From positions 124,001 to 188,000 of the forward strand of contig NC_070568.1 in the NCBI RefSeq assembly GCF_026914185.1: a stretch of 64,000 nt of DNA. Direction: 5' to 3'. Within the stretch, counting starts at the first letter, position 1. Each line of letters starts with the position of its first letter. The notes beneath the pieces are model-generated. The model did not search any database. It was not told the origin of the DNA and saw only the letters and a program-made list of their open reading frames with translations. The translations under genes and the position numbers were made by a program. Positions 57,018 through 64,000 of this stretch are shown one piece after another. Source of the DNA: Puccinia triticina (lineage: Eukaryota > Basidiomycota > Pucciniomycetes > Pucciniales > Pucciniaceae).

Positions 57018-57960
57018 TAATGTAGAAGAGGCTACAGGTGCTGGTGAGGCTGCCCTCTTGACTAATGCTGATGGAGAGAGGGTTACACTAAGAAAAAGAA
57101 AAGGGTGTGGCTGATGATTCTCTTTGACTTAGATGACTTTAACACTTTTATGAGTTTGAGGTGTATCAATCCTACTGAGTGAGAGAGGAGAAGTGAGATG
57201 GGGAGAAAAGCAGAAGCTCTTGGGGAGTCACTCTGAGATGTGAAATGAGACATATGCTGGGAGATACATTTCTATGGTGATGAAAAGTTTATCTAAGTGT
57301 GATGTGTAAAGGTGCTACAGAGAGTATGGGGGGGGAGAGGTGCATACAAAGTGTAGTGGGTGAAAAGTGCATATAAGGGTGATTTTAAAAAGTGCTACAG
57401 AGGGGATGTAGTAGAAAGTGCATATAAGGGTGATGTTTAAAAGGTGCTACAGAGGGGATGTAGTAGAAAGTGCATGATGGGGACACAACATCTAGAGGGG
57501 TGTTTATATATGTGAGAAGTACTACAGGGGGGTGATACATGATGAGCACATAGTAACAATATCTGAAGATGAGCAGTAATGATGGAGGTGCAATGACCAA
57601 GGAGTGTACATGAAAGGTAACTATGTAGAATATGAAATAATGATGAGCATTTGATAATAACTACAAGAGCTATGAAGGAATGTACTGCTGACATCATATG
57701 AAGAGGAAAATGAGTAATGCAGTTTATGTAAGATCTGCAGTCCTATGTAGCTATGATACTAATGAATGATGTATGTAATAATGCTAAGGATATGTATGAA
57801 GAAAATACCTGCCAAAACTATACATGCCAATAACTGCTGATCCATTTGGAAATCCTAGGTGAAATGAGTGGGTGACTAGGGGTAAAATGGGGTGTAGAAT
57901 CTGAATATGAAGTAATAATGAAGTATTTATGAAGGGTTTTGGTGATATGAGGGTGATAGT
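57018..57960. repeat. Non-coding spacer in the Ariadne-like fragment, with a short tandem repeat
   Basis: No coding sense. At about 57364-57474 a ~53-bp unit (AGTGCATATAAGGGTGAT ... CTACAGAGGGGATG) is repeated twice with a partial third copy. Confidence 0.55.
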
Positions 57961-58300
57961 ATGAACAGGAACAGGGTTACCACACCGAGGCCGACAAACT
58001 CATGGCCGGCTTCCAAACCCTCCTCAACCACACCTTTGTCAACAATAATCCCGCGCTGAAGTTCTGTCCCGCCCCGAGCTGCGTCTACACCATTGAGTGT
58101 CATGTCTCCAAGAAGAGCCTCGACACTGTCGTCCCCAGGGTCACCTGTCTCTGCGGCCAAAGGTATGCTCATGCATCACTCACCCAGCTCTCTGGCCCAA
58201 CTACTAACCATCACACCTCCAGATTCTGCTTTGGTTGTTTTCTGGCAGATCACCAGCCCTGCATATACCCCATTGTCAAGCTCTGGTTGTGTGACGGAGA

Positions 58301-58810
58301 TGGGACTGATCGTGCTTTCTTAGCTTTGCGGGTCAGCATCTTGCTCAGCCCTTCTTTATCGAGCCTCAGTTGGGACATCGACTCCTTCAGGTCGTCTGTC
58401 TGTTGGTTGAGACTCTCCACTGCCTGCTGGCTCAGCCTGAGTTGCGACTTGGACTGGTCCAGTGCGGAGCGGCGTCAAGAGTCATTTGGAGGGCTGAAAG
58501 AGAGACGTGAGCACTCTCAAGCAAGATATCAGTCAATTAGAGGAGAAGCACCGCAAAGAGATGGAAGACGGTCGTCTGAAATACAACTCCCGTCATTCCC
58601 CTCTCTCTCATCCTCCCTCTCCTGTATGCACTGGCTGATGTGTGGTTGTTTTAGTGGTCAAACTGCATGCGTCTTGGTCCGACGCGCTGTCGCAAATCAA
58701 GACGGATCCGACAAACCTGCAGAGCTCAAAGGAGGGCTTCATCACCCAATACATGAGGTGGAGATCTTCAACATCTCCAAGGTCTTTGTGCTAACGGACT
58801 GCACCTGATT
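58301..58810. pseudogene. Further captured coding-like fragments, unassigned
   Basis: Minus strand 58490-58310 reads as a coiled coil (QSKSQLRLSQQAVESLNQQ then DLKESMSQLRLDKEGL). Plus strand near 58505-58600 reads VSTLKQDISQLEEKHRKEM, and near 58655-58760 HASWSDALSQIKTDPTNLQ. The two coil pieces could come from one gene, one of them inverted. No family assigned. Confidence 0.35.
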
Positions 58811-59081
58811 CACTGATATCAATTGCATGCATCTCAGCATTTGATTCATAATTTGTTTCCAAAATTCTTTGTATTGATAAATCTGAAAATAAATAGATGA
58901 ATTTCTGTGTGGATTTTCACAATTTTGCCCTGGGTATTGTGTGGAAAGATTTGCAATTTTAAATTTAAATAACTTTCAAATATTGTACTATTACTAATTA
59001 GAGATAATTAGGCAGCAGATTTATTGTCAAACAGAAGGATGGATTGTTACCCTGCAGCGGCGGAGCCGCCTTGGTCTCTAG

Positions 59082-60148
59082 TCTACAATAAATTCAGAAG
59101 ATTCAAGATGGATCCCGACGGACATAATGCCGGTATAGCATCCAACCTGAAGGCCTTGTACGCCAAGTGGACCTCCATCAATGTAGCCATTGGTGTCGAT
59201 TTGTTCCTAGGCTTTGTTCTACAGGCGGTGTGAGAATGATAGCTGGTTAGTCGGTGGAAATGTCCGCTGACTGCCTCCTTCAAGAATATTATTGTCCGGG
59301 CTGTGTGATTGTCGGTTACTCGGCTCCACACTGCTATTTTCCGCTAGCCTTCAGCGCTCCTCTACTGAGCCTGATCTATAGCGTAATAATCCGCAAGTGA
59401 ACAAAGCTCCGCAATAATCCTCTAATAACTCTAGTACCTCCGTAGCTTTAAGTACAATGATGAGTCCAATCCGTAAGAGTGATAATAATTGGATGTCTCC
59501 CCCCCCAGAAGAGAGAGAAAATCCGTCCCCCCCGTCCTTCCCTCCACGCACATCGCCGTTCCCACCCGATCCCGCACATCTGACACTTTCCCGCACTAGT
59601 CCTCCAGCTCCGCCCGCTTTCCCAGACTCCGCTCCTCTCCGACGCTTGTCCTCCCACCGTCCTCCGTCTAGCCCCTGTCAGTTGTTCTCTTGCCACCACC
59701 TCCACCCCGGTTCCACCCGCTGGTGGAACCCGCTTCGGCTGTCGTGGTTCACCCGCTGACGCGCCGCCCCTACCAGTCCACGTGTGTAGTCCCGCCGCAG
59801 TCCAGCCCTGTCTTTTCCGCTTCGATCTGAATACCCAATCCGGAATCCGCAATCCGCAATCCGCAATCCGCAATCCGTGCATTCCAGTCCGCGCGTGACT
59901 TTCCGTAAGCTTTCTTAGCGTGCTTTCCTGACCTCATCCTCAGTGCTTATGTCACTGAAATGCTCTCTGCCTGAGCGGCTTTGTGCAGTCCCGCCCACGC
60001 TATCCCCGCGTGGACATTCTACCGCGCTTGCCTATATAAATTACCACATCCGCCCCAGTTTTGAAGTCCTGCCCCCAGGATCTTCCCACACTTGTCACAT
60101 ACCCCATACCATCACTCCTCCTTTCCCACACATCACCTCCCGTTCAAT
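59082..60148. other. Flank of outer Helitron and 3' region of the second Gypsy element
   Basis: 59082-59233 holds a short frame (MDPDGHNAGIASNLKALYAK ... stop 59233) that crosses the Helitron edge; not identified. Beyond it, CT- and GC-rich sequence has five copies of AATCCGC (59838-59876). No polypurine tract or LTR edge was pinned down. Confidence 0.4.
60033..60040 (+). promoter_or_regulatory. TATA box of the second antisense gene
   Basis: TATATAAA, 116 bp upstream of ATG 60149, comparable to the arrangement at 8439-8445 for the first element. Confidence 0.5.
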
Positions 60149-61542
60149 ATGGTAGCTTGCGATTGCTGCACTCGACTCGGACTTCCCTGTGTCTACTCCC
60201 GCGCTGGTCGCGCTTGTAACAACTGGTGATATTCAAAACGCAGCTGCTCCGCTTTCACACCAAAATCCAATAGCTCCCGCCGAAACCGCGAATCACAAAA
60301 CCATCCACCACCGTCTGGGTCGCAAAGCTCTTGTGCGGAACGTTTCCCGTCTGTTATCTTGGTCAGTTCCCGCACCAAGTCGCCCTCCGCACACAGTAAA
60401 GACCTTATGACACCGCCACCAAACCGTGCCGACTGCTCAAGCGCCAAAGACTATGTCCGACAAGCCCAGGTGTGGGCCCGCAAACACGGCGTTAACAAAC
60501 CTGTAGTCAATGAGCGCCTCAAACGTCCTCAAGAACCCGCATCGGCCTCTTGCGCTGGACCTTTGTTGTCTACCAGGCCTTTTCCCACTACTGGTTTGAA
60601 GCGCCCCTCAGCGGACTCTTTGGATCAATCCTCAAAGCGTCCCTGTCCAGCCGATCCGCAGACTCTAGGTCTTGCAGCCCGTTTTTCCGCTTGTCCTCGT
60701 GACTCAACACCAATTGTTCTTTCCCCGGAGCCCGCTTTTCCCCAGGCTACCGGTAGGTAACTTTTTGCTTCTACGTGTCGTGTCACCGCTAACCCTTGAA
60801 CGCTTTTTCCGCTTCAGCCACCTCAGCAAGGGACACCGAGATGGCACCAAACAACCCGTCCCATACTCCTTCCGGTTCACCTCCCAGCTCCCCGCAGTCC
60901 TTTCCGCGCGCCGAAATCCCGCTAGCCAGAGCCGCCCGCGCCTCCTCGATCCACACGTTGGAGTCCACGGACCCGCCTTCTCCGCCGGCCAATACCACTT
61001 CAATGGCGCCTGGACTCCTTGCCCCGCCAACCACTACTGTATAACGAGCCGCGTCCCCTGGCTCTCCGACTCCACACCCTCGAGCCTCGTCGGTACCTAT
61101 CCATCTGCCGCCGCCCGCCGAGCCTGCTGAGGACACCGCAGCTGGGTTGCTCAATTGCCAAATTGCGGAGATTTCCCGCGACCTCCGCAACACCTTCCCC
61201 AAAAATCCCCTCTGGGAGGAAGCCGTGTTCCCCGCCGCCGCCGTGGTCAAATGCGTAGGCGCCTTCCGCAATATGTACCGCGCCCTGCTTCACGTCTCCG
61301 CGGTAACACCCGCACAACACCGCCGTAGGTACGCATTCTTCCTTGTCGCCATCAACCGACTCGTCAAACGCCTTGAGCTAGCCGTTGTTGTTCCCACCAA
61401 CAAACATACTCTCCGAGCTCAACAGAACTTAGAGGAAGCGCTACGGAACGAGCCGCACCCCGCACAACCTACCGCCGCAGAGTACAACACCCCTATCCCT
61501 CCGGAGCGTACCCGCCGCTCCTCTGAATCCAAACTTCCCTAG
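60149..61542 (+). pseudogene. Spliced antisense accessory gene of the second Gypsy element, zinc-cluster N-terminus, two stops
   Basis: Exon 1 is 60149-60752, an intron follows (60753-60817, 65 nt), and exon 2 is 60818-61542; the frame is continuous across it. Residues 4-33 follow C-X2-C-X6-C-X8-C-X2-W-X6-C, the spacing of Gal4-type zinc clusters with the fifth Cys replaced by Trp (TGG 60224-60226). Stops are TGA 60227-60229 and TAA 61042-61044. After a Pro/Ser-rich middle comes a helical C-terminal segment (LLNCQIAEISRDLRN ... MYRALLHVSAVTPAQHRRRY). It converges on pol (minus strand), ending 568 bp from the pol stop. This copy is dead, but the design suggests a DNA-binding regulator. Confidence 0.6.
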
Positions 61543-62109
61543 CTTTCTCTTCTCCTTTCCTTTTGTTGTCTCCCCCCTTGTATATAGTCCTATCCTGCAG
61601 AAACAATGCTCGTAATACACACGCATTCTGAGCTCCGCACCCGGATAGTTTCCACCCAGAGAGGGAACTGAGAATCCGAAGCAAAGTGAGCAAAAAGGTC
61701 CGCCATCCCGAAAAGAAAATATTTTTATAAGTGCCTGGACCGCCCCAGAATGAGAACCACTTTAGTCCCCGCACTTCCTTTTTCCATTTTTATCCTTCTT
61801 TTTTTTTTTTTTTTTTTTATACCCTTTCACCGTACACAATCCAGAAAGAAACCGCAATCCATGAGAGAGAAAAACCAGAGAAACCGCAATCCACCCGCGG
61901 TCCACAAGAGAAAATTCCGCAAGGTACCTGGTCCGCCCCAGAAGTATTTTCCACACAAAATCCCTGCACCCCACCCCTAGAAATACAGATAGAAAACAAG
62001 CCAGTGAAACGTATAACAAAACTGAAACCGAACTCTATAGGATAACGAACATTCTGGGCTGGCTATGTAACCCGGCTGTAGACCAGATAGCGCACCCCCT
62101 CACCAATAA
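61543..62109. other. Spacer between the second antisense gene and pol
   Basis: Non-coding, with a T-run (61799-61818). Counterpart of 6241-6822 in the first element, and of nearly the same length. No polypurine string like that at 6299 was noticed. Confidence 0.5.
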
Positions 62110-64000
62110 TCACTTGTGGCTTTTGCCTGCCGCGGCTTTCCCCGCCCCAGCCTTTTTACCGCTGTCCCCAGCGGTCCGCAAACGCAGACTCCGTTGCAAC
62201 GGCAGAGGTGCCTGATCCGCACCGTCCCCTTCCAATACAGCTTCCGAGCCAGAATCTTCTTTGCTAGACGCCTTACCTGTGTCCTCCGCACCATCTGAGC
62301 TCGCCAAAGACAAGGCATCCCCTGGAACCTGAACCTCCTCCTCAGAGTCATCCGATTCCGCGGTCTGATCGAAATCCGTAGAACCCCGCGCATAAAACCG
62401 CTTGACATGTGTCGCTGCCGCTTGCCGCTTCAAAAGCGTCCCATCCAGCTCTTCTAACTCGTAACTTCCACCAGGAAATTGTGACACAATGCGATAAGGG
62501 CCATTCCACCGGTTAGCAAACAGTTTGCCCCACTGAGACTCGAGGCTGCGATTGTAAAGAAGAACCAATCCCCCCTTGCGGAGAGAATCCCGCAAGCGAT
62601 GAGAACAGCAACGGTCCCAATACCGGACCGCCTTAGCACGACTCTCCTTGAGGCGCGCCGCCGCCTTCGCGATCACTGAATCCCGCCGCAACAGCTGCTC
62701 CGCTCGCGCCAAAAGCAAGTCGTCCGCCGATTTAACCTTCCACCAGTCTACCGCCAGATACGTGAACATCTCTATATCTACCGGCAAAACCGGCTGGCAC
62801 CCAAACAGCATCTTGTACGACGAATACCCCGTCGTCCGCTTAGTGGAAATCTGATCTGCAAACAGAACGGCGGGCAAATACTGCTGCTACTTCTTACTGT
62901 CCTCGCCGCACAGTTTCACCAGAGCGCTCTTGATTGGCTGATGTCCGCGCTCAATCATTCCCGCACCCTCTGGATAGTACTCCGTCACTTTGCCAAACTT
63001 GGCGCCACATGACTCCACCAATTTCCGCAATCCGCCACAAAATTCCGCTCTGCCGTCCACAGTGATGAGTCGCACACTCCCAAACCGCGCAAACCAGTCT
63101 TATTCCAAAAACTGTTTTACTTTAGCCGCTGTAATATTCACCAGCGGCCGCGCCTCCACCCAACCGGAAAGGTCATCCCGCGCCACGATCAGGTACTTGA
63201 ATTTCCCCGCCTTGATGTGCACCGCGTCCATAGATATCCTACTAAATAGTGTGTCCGTTTCTGTAGGTTTCCCAACTTCTTTAGGCAGATGCAGAATACG
63301 CCTCTGGCACTGCTCGCAACTCCGCACCCATTGCCGCACGCTCCTCGTAATACCCGGCCACCAAAACCGCGACTGGACTCGCCGCTTGGTCTCCGCTTCG
63401 CCTTGATGTCCTAACTCCTTGTGTAGACTCCGCAGGACAGCTTCTTGGTCAATGCTCCGCGTCACTACCACCAGGTGTACCGGCGCACTCCGACGCCATA
63501 GCTGGCCCTCATGCACGAAGAAATTCGCCGCCTTACGCTTGATCCAACGCTGAACTGTCCTCCCAATTCCCGCAGGATAGCGAAGAGTCATCAGAAACAC
63601 CACCAAATACTCGTACCTCGTCGTCTGAGTCACTGGCAGGCCTCCGCCCTCCTTCACGACCGCGTCCTTGGCCATCCGTACGTCGAGAATCCGCCGCTCC
63701 ACATCCAGCTGTTCAGCCAGCGCGAATCGGTCCTCATCGTCACCCAGCAGAATGCGGGAAAGCGCGTCCGGTAACGTGAACGCCTTGCCTGGCACGTGCA
63801 CCACTTTGAAAGAGAACAACTGCAAAAATGCCACCCACCGCGTCATAGGGGCATTAGGCAACGACGGACAGTTGATCATCCGCACCAATGCCTCCGCATT
63901 GACCAGTAATTTGAAATAGACGCCCCACAGTATGTGTTGCAATCTCCGCACGATTTTAGCCACTCCGCACAGCTCCAGCTTCGGCTGCAAATACCGTGAT
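62110..64000 (-). pseudogene. pol: Second Gypsy pol (RNase H to integrase), partial, two stops
   Basis: Minus strand, entering from the right window edge in the RNase H part (PKLELCGVAKIVRRL; MTRWVAFLQLFSFKVVHVPG). The integrase zinc finger follows (HKELGHQGEAETKRR ... SCEQCQRR), then the DDE core: Asp in SMDAVHI, Asp in ITVDGRAEF, Glu in GMIERGHQ. The C-terminal GPY module is WNGPYRIVSQFPGGSY. One frame, broken by TAA at 63100-63102 (before DWFARFG) and TAG at 62887-62889. It is clearly related to the pol at 2689-6240 (shared RVLFADxISTKRTTGYS-type blocks and SQWGKLFANRWNGP) but diverged, so a different family member. RT lies outside the window. Confidence 0.9.

Larger units (their letters stand above)
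52141..58300 (+). pseudogene. Captured Ariadne-type RBR E3 ubiquitin ligase fragment, split by the inner Helitron
   Basis: Pieces in order: 52141-52245 (RYFGWNKDLLMEKYM), intron 52246-52324, 52325-52578 with RING1 (CKICFNN ... HNFCQDCYMFY). After the inner Helitron the same codon resumes at 56831 with VEAKIKEGKSRMIECMESEC and VDINTIANLL. The IBR part is at 57969-58162 (LKFCPAPSCVY ... VTCLCGQR), intron 58163-58222, and 58223-58292 (FCFGCFLADHQPC, KLWL). RBR ligases pass ubiquitin through a Cys in RING2, which is absent here, as is the N-terminus. A non-coding stretch (57018-57960) separates RING1 and IBR. It cannot make a working ligase. Confidence 0.8.
50276..59081 (+). mobile_element. Gene-capturing Helitron (outer), with a second Helitron nested inside
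   Basis: Starts TCCAAGTATATTAAA after an A (50275) and ends in the hairpin GCGGCGGAGCCGCC followed by CTAG (59078-59081) before a T. The 5' segment also shares CAAGGGTTTCCCCTA with the Helitron at 12553. Removing the inner Helitron leaves about 4.55 kb. It contains spliced fragments of at least two host genes (PEX1-like, Ariadne-like) and several unassigned coding-like pieces in both orientations, with introns retained, which is typical of Helitron capture at the DNA level. No Rep-helicase gene. Confidence 0.75.

Noticed and set aside
59024..59233. Possible C-terminal fragment of a GPI-synthesis (Gpi1/PIG-Q-like) protein
   Set aside because: The YN...LFLGFVL pattern is too short and generic to support a name.

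Overview
The window looks like a repeat-choked stretch of a fungal nuclear genome, most likely a basidiomycete and probably a rust (Pucciniales). Reasons: 60-100 nt introns with GT...AG ends, an NST1-type gene, an F-box/JmjC (JMJD6-like) gene, Gypsy polyproteins of the kind seen in basidiomycetes, and very dense nested transposons. Only two host genes look intact: the JMJD6-like gene (about 22.9-24.9 kb, +) and the NST1-like gene (32.5-38.7 kb, -, seven exons). No rRNA or normal tRNA gene, CRISPR array or bacterial-type operon was seen.

Layout. 1-11.86 kb: a Ty3/Gypsy element (gag with one stop, a U-UUU-UUA frameshift site, pol, a spliced gene on the opposite strand, polypurine tract, 3' LTR). 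A CACTA-like element sits inside the LTR. 11.9-17.3 kb: a ~175-bp satellite that switches orientation once and is split by a 3.1-kb Helitron. 18.0-22.6 kb: a fold-back element split by a later insertion, with several small inverted-repeat elements. 22.9-24.9 kb: JMJD6-like gene. 25.3-31.1 kb: Harbinger-like, Mutator-like and hAT relics and an old LTR. 32.5-38.7 kb: NST1-like gene. 39.35-42.3 kb: more fold-back elements, one nested in another. 44.85-49.29 kb: a Mutator-like element whose transposase gene runs on into an OTU protease domain. 50.28-59.08 kb: a gene-capturing Helitron carrying pieces of PEX1-like and Ariadne-like (RBR ubiquitin ligase) genes. A second Helitron sits inside it, with a CACTA-like element inside that. 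60-64 kb: a second, degraded Gypsy element on the minus strand, again with a spliced gene on the strand opposite to pol.

Three themes stand out. (1) Both Gypsy elements carry, about 570-580 bp beyond the pol stop, the 3' end of a convergent gene with its own TATA box and introns. In the first element that gene is open over five exons although gag and the RT are damaged. In the second its N-terminus has Gal4-type zinc-cluster spacing with one Cys replaced. (2) Elements of unrelated superfamilies all carry arrays of short hairpin repeats, and some hairpin sequences are shared between superfamilies. (3) Target-site duplications and termini can be read for many nested elements, so the order of insertion can be reconstructed. 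All identities rest on reading motifs by eye; no database search was done.
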